The notes under the pieces: generated by a model
The model's database searches: none
Told to the model about the DNA's origin: nothing
What the model saw: the letters and a program-made list of their open reading frames with translations, nothing else
Shown: positions 23,338 to 34,539 of the stretch, one piece after another
Position numbering within the stretch: the stretch's first letter is position 1
Layout of the letters: each line of letters opens with the position of its first letter
Assembly: GCA_020284085.1 (NCBI GenBank)
Contig: JACEVL010000514.1
Span: forward strand, 816,001-880,000
Direction of reading: 5' to 3'
DNA length: 64,000 nucleotides
Origin: Aporrectodea caliginosa
Lineage: Eukaryota; Annelida; Clitellata; Crassiclitellata; Lumbricidae
Made by a program: the position numbers and the translations under genes

Positions 23338-23388
23338 CTTTCATTCATTCATTCATTCATTCATTCATTCATTCAATTCATTCATTCA
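23338..23388. repeat. (TCAT)n microsatellite
   Basis: About 12 TCAT units with one irregular unit near 23375. Confidence 0.95.
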
Positions 23389-23619
23389 CTTTGAAGACTT
23401 AGTGCCCATTCAAGAAACCTACTCTGGAACTCTCCAAGCCTCCCAGCCAAGTCGCTCCTTTATTGTTTCTTCTCGTTTGTTATCATCACGAACGAACATG
23501 GAGAACTTCTTTATGTCAGCACATGTCGGAAGCACCGTTTGAGACACTTTTGAAGGAAAATCAAATACTGGACATCTACTAGTTTGTCTTTTTTCGGCTT
23601 CTTGGTTGCCATTCTTGCA

Positions 23620-24040
23620 GTCGACCTTTTTATTCCATTATTCATTAATTCGTTACAGAGATTTATATCGCACCCCTTCATGGCTACTACTCAGAAGTGC
23701 TTCCGACCCCAGCAGGGCTAAAAAGGACAGGTTTTGGATTAGAATAGAAAGTGTCAGAACGGACTCTGGAGAGCAAGCGCAGCACCAAGAGGAGCCCATT
23801 CCAGACCGAGGGGCCAACGACTGAGAAGGCCCGGTTCTGCCTATTAGATGTACTGGCAAACGGGACCAGGAGCACACCCAGTTCAGTTGAGCGGAGGCAG
23901 CAACGGCCCCAGACACCCAGGGTGGGGCAGCGGAGCTCGCTAAGGTAGACAGAGGCAAGGCCCAGAAAGCACCGCCACACCAAAGCAGCGATCCTGTACG
24001 TCATTCGTTTATGGAGAAAGAGCTAGTGCAGCACGTTCAG
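23620..24040 (-). pseudogene. LINE ORF2 3' end
   Basis: A minus-strand frame ends SVVGPSVWNGLLLVLRLL, then GVGSTSE-stop near 23690. This is the characteristic C-terminus of CR1/L2-like LINEs (a PSVWN.LP box shortly before the stop). It is followed by the tail GGGTGCGATATAAATCTCTGTAA. The copies near 15550 and 31539 end in a similar GSTTE-stop. Confidence 0.6.
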
Positions 24041-24787
24041 CATATAGCCAGAGACCTGACCATTGACCAAATCTATGGATTCGTTTCAGTCTTCGACGCG
24101 CTCACAAAAGACATTGCCATAATAAAGTCACATTTATGAAAAACATAACATTGTAAGTTTAAAAAATTCAAGACGTCTATCCAAAATTTAGGTTTCTTGT
24201 TTTTTGAGTGTCTCATTTATTTTATATATGCTTAAGATTTTTACTATGCGTGTATTTAAAATAACATAAACTGAAACTCTTAGTCGCTTATAATATTGTT
24301 TCTAAATAGGTAACCATATATATAATATTATATATATATATAGGGTGGGCCAAAAAGTAACCCCTAGGCATGTTTGCTAATATTTCGGCCAAAAGTAAGA
24401 ATTTTTAAATCACGTTTTACAGGCTTAAAGGTAATTCATATCTACGAATTATGGCCAAATTTCACCGAAAATATTCAAACAGAACAAAAGTTATATCCCT
24501 TTTAGTGAGTCCAACCACTGTTTTTTGAAGGTTCAAAAACGTAACGCAACAAAAAGCAACAACAAAAATTATTTTACTAAGTCACTTCTCAAACAAATTT
24601 TATCAAACTAACTTGATATTGTCAGATACATATTATTATTATTATTTATAAAAGAAACTGGGTACCAGCGTAGCTCCACGTCACTGTGACGTCACTTAGC
24701 AAGAAGACGATCAAGTTGGTAAATAAAGAATTTTCCAGATTAATAAGTTTTGCATTGAAACAATGAAATTGAAATTTCTAAAATATC

Positions 24788-25244
24788 AAGATGGGCAAGG
24801 TGTCAATGACAGACAAAATTCGTATGCAGACACTTGATGAGCAGGGTCTTTGAGCTAAAACTCTAATCGCCGCTTGCCCTGATAAACAGTGAAACTGAGT
24901 TGGCCTACCGTTAAAAAATATGCCCTTGCATTGATGAAAGGGGATCGGCTCTGGAACGTCGTAAAGGCAGCGGAAGGACGAAATCTTCCGCACTCCAACA
25001 AATGGATAATTATGTAAGGGGAGCTATGCTGGAGAAATACCACAATCTGCGACCAAAGCCAAAAACGATAAAAGAACTGAAGGTCGCATTGAAGTTGATG
25101 TGGGAAGATTTACCTCTGGAACCCATCAACAAAGACATCAAAACTTTACAAAAAGACTCAGAACATGTATGGGTAGTTGAATGGGTACTGGTGGTGGACA
25201 CATTGAACTCAAGTTGTGAAACAATAACTAAGTTTGTTTGGTAA
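24788..25244 (+). pseudogene. Mariner transposase relic (termini only)
   Basis: From 24791 the frame reads MGKVSMTDKIRMQTLDEQG, like a mariner-type N-terminus (helix-turn-helix start). After stops, a frame from 25002 gives VRGAMLEKYHNLRPKPKTIKEL followed by VALKLMWEDLP, the region after the third catalytic Asp in this family, and ends near 25244. The catalytic centre is deleted, so it is non-functional. Confidence 0.7.
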
Positions 25245-25662
25245 CAATTATTTAAGAAGTGACTTAGTAAAATGGCTTTTTGTTGCTTTTTGTTGCGTTA
25301 CGTTTTTGAACCATCAAAAAACAGTGGTTGGACTCACTAAAATTGATATAACTTTTGTTCTGTTTGAATATTTTCGGTGAAATTTGGCCATAATACGTAG
25401 ATATGAATTACCTTTAACCCTCTAAGGGACAAGATTTTTTTTGGTCTGCAAAATGTTCAAAACTAACACAAATACATTGTCTAGGGTTCTCCTGTCAACA
25501 TAATGTAGTTTATTTTGTGCTTAGTAGTACACATTTGCATTATGGTCACTTTTATTTTATGGGACAGATATGTCCCATTGTCCGTTAGGCAGTAAAAGTA
25601 CAATTTTGTGCTATGTTGGATTTTGTTGACTAAATGTCAGAATATAGTCCGGTCATTAAATA

Positions 25663-28178
25663 GTTGAGGTTCAAAAAAATTTGAACAAAAGGTTTCTCGA
25701 TGGTTTTCACCTCTTTGATACGTCTACATCATAAGAAAAAAAAGTTTACCAAAATCTGACATGGGGAACTTTGCGAAAATGGGTCAGATCCAAGATGGCC
25801 GCCGTCAAAATAAACTAAACTGGGGAAAATGTCATAGTCCAAGCAATTTAGAGTTAGACCTGGGCAAAATTGCTTCAGAAAACGATTTCCTGCTCAGTTT
25901 CCATTGCTGAATAACATATCCAAAAGCTCACGAAATCCGACAACGGGATCACCCCAAAAATGCATTTTAACCAAGATGGCGGCCAATATGGCCGCCAACA
26001 CAGAAAGAGGTATATATCAGGCCATAGGTAAGCTAAAGTAATAAATGAAGTGTCAAATTTAATACTATCAAGGTCAAGGAATCGATTTATCGTAGTGGCA
26101 ATAGTGTTGGAATGTTACTGTCCAATATGGCCGCCAAAAACAGAAACATATGCATATATCAGGTCAGAGGTAAGCTACAATAACAAATGAAGTGTCGAAT
26201 TTAATATTTTCAAGGTCAAGGAATCGACTTATCATAGTGGCAATAGTGTCGGAATGTTACTATCCAAGATGTCAGCCAATATGACTGCCAACACACAAAA
26301 ATTTGAGCGCCTCTGAGTAGTTTCCTTGAAGGGGCGCTATATAAATTCCCGAATGTCATCTTGGTTTGGCGTCTCTGGCACTGCTCTACAATGGTTCCAG
26401 TCCTACTTGTCTTCCAGATCCTTCTCTGTTAAAGCCTCCAGCCACTGTTCGCAACCCCTCTTGTGGTGTCCCTCAAGGCTCCGTCCTGGGTCCGCTGCTC
26501 TTCATTCTGTATACCACACCATTAAGCCATCTCATAAAATCCTCCTCTGTTGACCACCATCTCTACGCAGACGACACCCAACTCTACATATTTTTCTCCC
26601 CAAGCTCTTTTTCCACCTCCATTGCCAAACTACTCAATGTGGTTAACCTAGTCTCTCAATGGATGTCGTCCAACCTCCTCTGCCTGAACCCTTCCAAAAC
26701 AGAATTCATCATCCTAGGCCTTCCTGACCAAATCAAGAAAATCCCTGACCCTTCAATACACATATCCACTAACTCTTCATCTCTTACCTTCACCTCCACT
26801 CAAAGCTCGACTATTGCAATTCCCTCTTCCTCAACCTTGAATCTACCCAACTAAAGCGTCTGCAGCTCATCCAAATCTCATTAGCCAGAGCCACTCGAAA
26901 CTAAAGTCTCTCCTCTTCAAGAACTCTTACCCAGACTCAACTGATCATCTACCTTCAAACTCTCGACCTAAACGACACCCACCTTAGCAGCTACTCTGAC
27001 CCCTCTGATCCTCTGGAAACCGGACTCGGACCTCCTCGGACTACTCTTGTTGGACAACCCTTCAGACTAGACGCATCGCTCGTGAATAAGCTGGTGCCCA
27101 GCGCTTGGCTTTCGAGTGGCGCTTTAGAAGTTTGGAGATTACGATTACGATTAAAGGCTCAGCATTAAATCACGGCGAGAGGGGACAGTGACGCATCTTC
27201 ACTGAGAGTGCTGGGAGGAATGTGTCTCGTAGCTCAGTCATCACAGTGTTGTAGAAGTCAAACAGCGCACAGTCCGCATAGAGTTTTCCTCAGTGTCGTT
27301 GAGAAAATGATTGTCCCGAAGAGCAGCTCCAAAGGCCTCCCGATCCACGCTGTATGAGCTGAGATATACATATTTGTGTGTGTTGGCAGTCATATTGGCT
27401 GACATCTTGGATAGTAACATTCCGACACTATTGCCACTATGATAAGTCGATTCCTTGACCTTGAAAATATTAAATTCGACACTTCATTTGTTATTGTAGC
27501 TTACCTCTGACCTGATATATGCATATGTTTCTGTTTTTGGCGGCCATATTGGACGCCATCTTGGATAGTAACATTCCGACACTATTGCCACTATGATAAG
27601 TCGATTCCTTGACCTTGAAAATATTAAATTCGACACTTCATTTGTTATTGTAGCTTACCTCTGACCTGATATATGCATATGTTTCTGTTTTTGGCGGCCA
27701 TATTGGACGCCATCTTGGATAGTAACATTCCAACACTATTGCCACTACGATAAATCGATTCCTTGACCTTGATAGTATTAAATTTGACACTTCATTTATT
27801 ACTTTAGCTTACCTATGGCCTGATATATACCTCTTTCTGTGTTGGCGGCCATATTGGCCGCCATCTTGGTTAAAATGCATTTTTGGGGGTGATCCCGTTG
27901 TCGGATTTCGTGAGCTTTTGGATATGTTATTCAGCAATGGAAACTGAGCAGGAAATCGTTTTCTGAAGCAATTTTGCTCAGGTCTAACTCTAAATTGCTT
28001 GGACTATGACATTTTCCCCAGTTTAGTTTATTTTGACGGCAGCCATCTTGGATCTGACCCATTTTCACAAAGTTCCCCATGTCAGATTTTGGTAAACTTT
28101 TTTTTCTTATGATGTAGACGTATCAAAGAGGTGAAAACCATCGAGAAACCTTTTGTTCAAATTTTTTTGAACCTCAAT
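25663..28178. mobile_element. Foldback element with repeats of a YY1-like motif
   Basis: Two long inverted arms, about 25663-26310 and 27395-28178, begin TTGAGGTTCAAAAAAATTTG. Within them a ~135-160-bp unit is tandemly repeated (about two in the left arm, three in the right). Each unit carries CCAAGATGGCGGCC, often as CCAA.ATGGCGGCC..TATGGCCGCC. The centre holds a LINE fragment. TSDs are not clear. Confidence 0.8.
26326..27165 (+). pseudogene. LINE (L2/CR1-like) RT fragment with 3' tail
   Basis: The frame 26366-26854 encodes RT motifs [17 protein letters not shown] and [10 protein letters not shown] (active-site YADD), then [22 protein letters not shown] 1-base shift near 26450 separates the upstream [21 protein letters not shown] block. 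The C-terminal part is scrambled. The 3' end is a GTGGCGCTTTAGAAG tail followed by GATTACGATTACGATTA. The same tail type is seen inverted at about 51450. It is a 5'-truncated dead copy. Confidence 0.85.
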
Positions 28179-28208
28179 TAAAAATTGTTGTTTAATGTCA
28201 GAATATGA

Positions 28209-28900
28209 TCATGTACCATGTTGCAACGAATTTAATTGAACAGATATGATAGATAGATAGTTAGTGTGGAACTTGGTGAAACAGTTACGGTCACTTTTCA
28301 AGCATAGATCAACACTACAGGTGGCACACTGAAATCTTGACCGGTTATCTTTGTTCCTCTTGTGACTAAGCTTGCATCTCTTCCTGTCTGGCAAGATGTG
28401 AGGCAAATGATCATGTATCAACACTGGAGACTCCTTTCTTTGATAGCTCCAGTCGGAAAAGCATTCCTCCTGGAAGTATAAGTACCTATGAGACCACGAA
28501 CCACCTGCTGTCTGAACTCTAAATGTGTTACTTTGATGTCTGTTGTGAGACTTGTAATTCAAGTAGGCATTCACAACTGCTTTATCCAGGCTATCAAAAA
28601 TCACTCTGAGATAATATATCGGCATCAAATTCTATGTTACATAACAAGAGTTGAGCTGGTCTTCCAGATCAACTCCTCCCACATAACTAATTGTTGCATT
28701 CTTTCACCCACGATAGATCGTTGATAACAACCTTCACAGCGGAACCTTCTGACGTCTATCGATGGGTTCTGTACCTATGGATGGTTACGAATTGGATATG
28801 TAATGGAAAGCCTTAGTGTCCATCCACATCAAAAAGTTCATCTGCTTGTCCGTTGTATGGAGGGACTGAATGTCTCCTCTTGTATGCTTGCAGGCCTTTG
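28209..28900 (-). pseudogene. piggyBac transposase C-terminal part
   Basis: Minus-strand pieces from about 28900 down: KRGDIQSLHTTD, then WMDTKAFHYISNSYP. GGVDLEDQLNSCY follows (the piggyBac GGVD..DQ block, near 28640-28680) and leads after a stop into IYYLRVIFDSLDKAVVNAYL. The C-terminal zinc ribbon is at about 28370-28270, with RFQCATCSVDLCLKSDRNCF. A frameshift near 28740 and a stop near 28630 break it. The N-terminal half is missing, the upstream side being replaced by the GTAT tract. Confidence 0.85.
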
Positions 28901-28902
28901 GC

Positions 28903-29390
28903 GTATTTGTATGTATGTATGTATGTATGTATGTATGTATGTATGTATGTATGTATGTATGTATGTATGTATGTATGCATGTATGTATGAATGGATGGAT
29001 GTACGGTACGTATGCATGCATACATGTATTTGTGTATGTATGTGTGTATGTATGTCTGTATGTATATATGTATGTATGTATGTATGTGTATATTAGGTAT
29101 ATATGTATGTATGCATGTATATATGTTTCTATGTATGCATATATGTATGTATGTATATATGTATGTACATATGGATGCATATTATATGTAAGTACAATCT
29201 ATGTATGTGTGAATGCGTGTATATATGTGTGTAAGTGTGAATTGTTATGTATGTCTCTATGCATGCATATATGTATGTATGTATGTATGCATGTATATAT
29301 ATATATGTGCATGCATGTACATATGTATGTATAATATGTTTTTATGTATGTATGCAAGTATGCATGAATGCATCTATGTATGTTTTTACA
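28903..29390. repeat. Long degenerate (GTAT)n microsatellite
   Basis: Nearly pure GTAT from 28903 to 28980, then degenerate to about 29390. It produces meaningless Met/Tyr/Val/Cys frames on the plus strand and His/Thr/Tyr/Ile frames on the minus strand. Confidence 0.95.
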
Positions 29391-29915
29391 ATGCCCTTTC
29401 ATGTACAGGCATTTTGTACATGCATTTTATTATATTGCTTAAGGGACAATGGGACATATATGTCCCATGAAGATTTTCTTCAAAATCTGCAAGGCTGTGA
29501 TAGGAATGGTTCTTGTCAATGAATATCCTATTTTGTGAAGAGTCGATGTACATTATTTAAAAGTTTTGTAATGTATTATTCCTCTGTGAGAAAAAATAAA
29601 AAATGACAAAGTTTGCATTTTATTTTAAAAAATTAATAATTTTAAAATAAAAAAATCTGACCCATAAAATGTGCGGGAACTCATTGAAAGGTCACAATTA
29701 GATTGATCAAATACTGAACAAATAAATAAAATCGTTAAACAAACCAATTTGTTCAATCTAATAAATCCAGGCATTTTTTTCTGACATGGGACATATATGT
29801 CCCATATCCCTTAGAGGGTTAAGCCTGTAAAACGTGATTTAACAATTCTTACTTTTGGCCGAAATATCAGCAAAAATGCCTAGGGGTAACTTTTTTTGGC
29901 CCACCCTGTATACAC

Positions 29916-32894
29916 TAGGGTGTCCCAGAAAAACCAAAGTTCTCAAATTTCAATGGCCAACCTCTAAAAAGTTTCTCTTGGCTATTCTGATAAAAAATGC
30001 AAAGTTACAGCAAGATTGAAGATCATTTAAACGTGGCTCAAAGCCTTTTCAAATTTCGTATACACTCCCCCCATGCAATAGCCGGTGTGGAAATTTTACC
30101 AACATATAGGTTTTCAATGCATAACTTTCAAACGGGAAGAGATATTCAAAATTCCTTTGGTGAGGTTTCCTGGAAATGTTTGCTCACAACATAGGTTTTG
30201 TCTCATAAGGTTGCTCTTGCATGACGCCATGTGAGATGACGTCAAACTTTGACGTCACAGTTGACATTGCGTTGGATCAATGGTTCCTCTTAACGTGTTG
30301 TTCTCATAAGGTTTCAATTCAATTCAATTCACTTTCAATTCACTTTATTGATCCCATGCAGTAACAGATACAAGTGTTGAACAACATAGTCATATCATCG
30401 AACAATCGAAGATTAAAACAACACATTGAGCTAATAAGCAACGAGAGTTGATCAGGAACAATAGGCTCACCAGAAGGGACGGGTCCCGCTAGATAGGGGC
30501 CTACTTAAATTGACAAGTGACTGGTTAATAAAATATGTAATGTTGGAAATATAATTATTAGATTGACTACAAAGACTGAATCCGGGATGTGAATATATTT
30601 TCATTTATTCATTGTGTGTGCACGAATGAGACTTTTAAAGTGGGGGAGACCTGATGCTGTTCGAATGAGATGCGGTAAATTATTCCATAAAAGGGGTCCT
30701 TGATACCTGATTGAGAATTTGCGGGTATTAGTTCTAGCAAAGTTGCATACATAAGAACGATTACTTCTGGTTTGGGTGGTGAGCAAGGCTGGAGCAAAGA
30801 AGGATGAAAAGGCCAGTGGAAGCAAGGAAGGTTTTAGGTATCAAAAAGAAGGTTTATGTTTAGGTATCAAATTATAATTTTGGGAAAGAAAGATTTGCAT
30901 AAAATATTCTTGGAACCCCTTTATAGCAGTTTCTTCTTCCAGATCATGTGACATAACGCCACTCAACTTTTGATGTAACCGCTCCTATCTCCAAAGCCAG
31001 AAGTCTTGGAAAGGAGATCTCGATGTCTGCAGACTAGGGTTATCGACTACAAGGAATTTGATAATATTTTATTTCACAGACCACGTGACCTCACTCACCG
31101 TAACGTTCCCAGTGACCTTATATATATATATATCCATAGCCACCCACAAGTCTTAGAAAGGTGATCTTGGTGTCAACTGTAAGATTTTTGGCTACAAGAA
31201 ATCCTGAAGACACATGCCTACCACTCTGCGGTAATTACATTACATGATCTATAATAATTATCAAGTAACACGTTGAATGATTTGTAACAGTTCATATGAC
31301 CTTGGAAAGTCGTAGACAGTTTCCTGTAACAATGTTCTGTGAATCAAACGTACAACAACAAATCTCATGGTTAGGAAAGTACTTTAATGCCTTCACTGTA
31401 GATAAACCACAATCACAATTCTATTGCTTGCAATTCCAGAGAAACGAAGGGCAACGACGCCGGGTCGTCAAGTGATCTTGAAGCTCAGATGTAGTGCAAT
31501 GTAATTACTAACTTATATAGCGCCGTTCACAGCAGTGACTATTCAGTAGTGCTCCCAGTGCGAGTACCCCGAGAGAAGAAATAGGTTTCGAAGAAAGAGA
31601 AATGTAGGAATAGATCTAGAAGGAATGAAAATGCGTAAAGAGGAGGGGAGGGATTCCACAGGCCCAATGGTGAGAAATGACCTAGCTTGCGCCAAAGTGG
31701 TTCTAGTTCGCGGGAAAAAGAGACCATGCTGGTCCAAAGAGAGGAAAGGTTGGAGAGAAGCTGCAGAATGAGGAAAGCGATCGTAACCTATAATGTAAAC
31801 TCCTAAAAATTATTAGACGTCAAGAAAACTATTCTAGCACTTGTAGTTTCGGAGAACCAAAGGTTAAACATTGCAGGTCAATGCACTCAGCATATGATGT
31901 TCATCATGATTCTGTTGAGTATACTTCTTTGGAATCCAAGACTCTGAAAAACATCATATACGTCAGAATTTTTTTACATAACTTGTAGTTCCAGTGAGGC
32001 CAAAGGTTACCATAACAGGTCGAGTGACCTTGAACTACAAAGTCATGCGATGGTCATACGATGGTCATACCAGGTTGTTTATAACTCTATTGGATTTCCT
32101 TGAGCCCAGTGAGCCTATCTTGGACTGACACCTTCTTTTTAGCCTTCACCGATAACGAAATATTATGACAATAAATGTCAAATGACCTTGAAAATGAAGG
32201 TCATCCGATTGTCCTACAATGTTAGAAATGGCATATTTGACTTCTCCCCGGAAAACCCTGTCATAGACACAAAAATCACTTCTAGATTGCTTTTAGTTCC
32301 TGAGATACTCTGGGATAATATTTCTCACTGGTAATCAATCAAATCAATCAAAACTCTTTTATTGAAGCCATGTCAAATAAAAATCACATAACATTTAACA
32401 TAAAATATCAGGATTGGCCGCAAGAGGAGTCCCAAAAGGGATCAAGATCCCGCTAACTAGGGACACCTAAAACAACATTTCAGAAATTTAAATTAGTGAT
32501 AGCTAAATCCTTGACAAACAGTGCAACATCAAGTTTCATACAGTAATGCAAACAGTATAGTACATAGTACACAGTACATGATAAACACAATTCAAAACAG
32601 TATGAAAATAAAGAAAAAAACCAAAACCTTAACTAACAGTGAAAAAGAATATTCGGCAGGGTAGGTTATAGCTAATTTCCATTAAATTAATGTATAAATT
32701 TATTAAATTAAATTAATGTATATGATTCAGCTATACAATGCTTAACTTAGAGTCGCTTGGGCCACGCCTAAAATGTTAATCTAATTAGCTGTAACTTCGT
32801 ACAATATAATAACTAGTCCTATAGAAACTTTCTAGAGGTTGGCCATCAAGTTATATTAACTTTTGAAAAGTTTCTGTCTTTTTGGGACACCCTA
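29916..32894. mobile_element. hAT-like non-autonomous element, copy B
   Basis: TAGGGTGTCC at 29916 and GGACACCCTA ending 32894. Flanking octamers GTATACAC (29908-29915) and ATATACAC (32895-32902) agree at 7 of 8. It is nearly identical to copy A except for a 535-bp LINE insertion (30314-30848) and a short deletion near 31880. It sits directly against the right end of the mariner relic. Confidence 0.9.
30314..30848 (-). pseudogene. LINE 3' end inserted in hAT-like copy B
   Basis: A sequence absent from copy A, flanked by AAGGTTT on both sides. The minus-strand frame 30825-30601 ends with FSIRYQGPLLWNNLPHLIR, then PHFKSLIRAHTMNK-stop, the C-terminus of a CR1/L2-like ORF2. It is followed by a 3' tail of AATTG repeats (30314-30350 as plus-strand CAATT). 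Confidence 0.85.
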
Positions 32895-32897
32895 ATA

Positions 32898-33177
32898 TAC
32901 ACTGTGTCCACGATAAAGTAGAACACTAGACTTTGTGAAATATCTTGGTCAATTGTAGTATTATAGTTACTAAATTTGGTGCATATGAACTTCATTCTAT
33001 TCTATCTATACCCTGCAAATTTTATTACAATTGATGCAAGTGTTACGAGGATATACCCTTATGAAGTTGGGTTGTTCAGGAACCAAGTTACCGAACTTAG
33101 TCATTTTAAAGAAAAAAATTTCTTGCATCTCCAAAAGTGAAATTGATCTAGTAGCAGAAAATGACTCATAAACGACC
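32898..33177. other. Mariner-like end fragment between hAT-like copies
   Basis: TA then CACTGTGTCCACG, resembling the TIR start CACTGTGTCCGG at 63355, suggests a truncated mariner-type element. The rest is unrecognised. Confidence 0.35.
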
Positions 33178-33622
33178 TGGTATGACCATCGTATGACCAT
33201 CGCGTGACTTTGTAGTTCAAGGTCACTCGACCTGCTGTGGTTAACCTTTGGCCTCACTGGAACTACAAGTTACGTAAAAAAAATCCTGGCATCTAGGCCT
33301 ATATGATGTTTTTCAGAGTCATGGATTCGAAAGAAGTATACTCAACAGAGCTATAATGAACATCATATGCTGAGTGCATGATTGTAGTTCAGGAATTTTG
33401 AATATCTCTTCCCGTTTGAAAGTTATGCATTGAAAACCGCTATGTTGGTAAAATTTCCACACAGGCTATGGGGGGTATACTAAATTTGAAACGGCTTTGA
33501 GCTATGTCTAAATGATCTTCAATCTTGCTGCAACTTTCCATTTTTTATCAGAATAGCCAAGGTAAACGTTTTAGAGGTTGGCCATTGATATTTGAGAGCT
33601 TTGCGTTTTTTGGGACACCCTA
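33178..33622 (-). mobile_element. hAT-like element, copy C (inverted, internally deleted)
   Basis: Read on the minus strand from 33622 it starts TAGGGTGTCCC and follows copies A/B for about 245 bp. It then jumps about 1.2 kb to the segment around copy A position 15900 and stops near 33178 without the second TIR. It is more diverged than A versus B, so it is older. Confidence 0.82.
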
Positions 33623-33627
33623 GTGTA

Positions 33628-34139
33628 TGTTGCGTCGTAGACGGCGCGGCTTAAGAGTCAGGCCCTCATGATGATCGCTCGTTGCCACGGCCATGACGCG
33701 GCCAAAGCCCAGAGGCCGTTGACGATCGAAGACGACCAGCAGAGGTCAATGTCGTTTATTCAAGTCACAAACAGTATACCTCGACGGTGACAACAACTCT
33801 GATCACTCGGCAGTTCAGTGTGACGGTCTGATCTTGTCTGCACTCGTCTTATCTCGTCTGATAGTCTGAACTCTAACTATTAAGACAGCGACTATATTTA
33901 TACAGATAGAAGTCAGCCGGTTCGGCTGGCTTACTCATTGTCTAGTCCGTCTCTCTGTCTCTTTCTCTATATTTGTCTCTCTGCTTCTATCTGTCTGTTG
34001 GAACTCAGTCTCGGTTCAAATGAACTCGGTTCAAATGGTCTGTGGTCAGCGGCCTGGAATTGTACACCCAGTACGGTTGGAATGTCTGAGTCTGTGTCTG
34101 TGCACTAATGATCTGTTGCCAGAGAAGTCAACCCCTACA
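33628..34139 (-). repeat. Probable solo LTR
   Basis: On the minus strand it starts TGTAGGGGTTGAC (34139) and ends ..CGCAACA (33628). It has a TATAAATA at about 33893-33902 and an AATAAA at 33755-33760, in LTR order and spacing. There is no internal region and no clear TSD. It is not related to the other LTRs in the window. Confidence 0.5.
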
Positions 34140-34218
34140 TATATATGTAGATATATACATAAATAACTGGTATAGTTGCATAAAATGCGTGATCATTAAG
34201 TGGACGAACCCTACATAC

Positions 34219-34539
34219 CGATATTGACAAGTTTGATTCCCGCTTGGAGCTTGAGGAAATCGAGGCAGATGGAGACATTTTCCAGCTGATGGTTTTTGAT
34301 GTTCGGTATTTTGTTATACTTGAGGAACTTCTTTCCGGACAGGACTTCGATTAGCGCGATGAGTAGCACACCGTCGTGGAGATCAAGATAGAGATCGCTG
34401 ATGACCTTACCGACCTGTCTTAGGTGTTCGTTCGCCCATCGGGTGAACGTGTTCTTCTGAATTACTTTCCAATTGGCATCGTCTGCCAAATCCCTCTCCG
34501 CCGAAGGCAGATCGTTCAAATGGTTCATTGGGCGTGGTC
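34219..34539 (-). CDS. Filamin, coding exon 1 of those visible (CH1)
   Basis: A minus-strand exon encoding most of the first calponin-homology domain. The frame from the ATG at 34528 gives 103 codons plus one base. A linker with LADDANWKVIQ is followed by the CH1 hallmark QKNTFTRWANEHL, then DLYLDLHDGVLLIALIEVL and QLENVSICLDFLK..AGIKLVNI. The donor is ATATCG/GTATGT (34218). Upstream, TTTTAG (ending 34540) is a good acceptor, so 34529-34539 is either 5' UTR or coding in the same frame. I take the ATG at 34528 as the likely start. Together with 10645-10884 and 9323-9420 this is the actin-binding region of filamin, a cytoskeletal cross-linker. Alpha-actinin or spectrin are less likely, given HYSISMP and CPDW in the following exons. 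Confidence 0.94.

Larger units (their letters stand above)
25418..29818 (-). mobile_element. piggyBac-type transposon, 4401 bp, inside mariner TIR
   Basis: TTAA (25414-25417) is followed by CCCTCTAAGGGA. The right end is TCCCTTAGAGGG (to 29818) then TTAA (29819-29822). Subterminal inverted GGGACATATATGTCCC palindromes occur near 29789 and 29451, with a variant at 25561. The minus strand carries the C-terminal part of a piggyBac transposase. The interior is enlarged by a foldback with a LINE (25663-28178) and a (GTAT)n expansion (28903-29390). Confidence 0.93.
24341..29908 (+). mobile_element. Mariner-type relic split by a piggyBac insertion
   Basis: Long inverted repeats start YAGGGTGGGCCAAAAA at both ends, next to TA dinucleotides (24339-24340 and 29909-29910). 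The left arm runs to about 24600. The right arm begins near 25250 and is cut at a TTAA by the piggyBac at 25418-29818. Rejoining across the single TTAA gives a continuous match to the left arm. Without the insertion the mariner is about 1.16 kb. Confidence 0.88.
10885..34218 (-). other. 23.3-kb filamin intron filled with transposons
   Basis: The intron lies between a GTATGT donor (34218-34213) and a GTGCAG acceptor (10885). Apart from short unassigned pieces (10885-11325, 18198-18676, 24050-24340) it is made of piggyBac, hAT, hAT-like, mariner, foldback, LINE and solo-LTR sequences listed separately. No other host exon was recognised in it. Confidence 0.88.

Noticed and set aside
28785..29402. 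Overlapping frames rich in Met/Tyr/Cys/Val or His/Thr/Tyr
   Set aside because: They are translations of the (GTAT)n microsatellite in a piggyBac element, not genes.
14472..32894. Segmental duplication of 2.4 kb
   Set aside because: Both copies have TAGGGTGTCC inverted ends and different 8-bp flanking repeats, so they are two transposon insertions.
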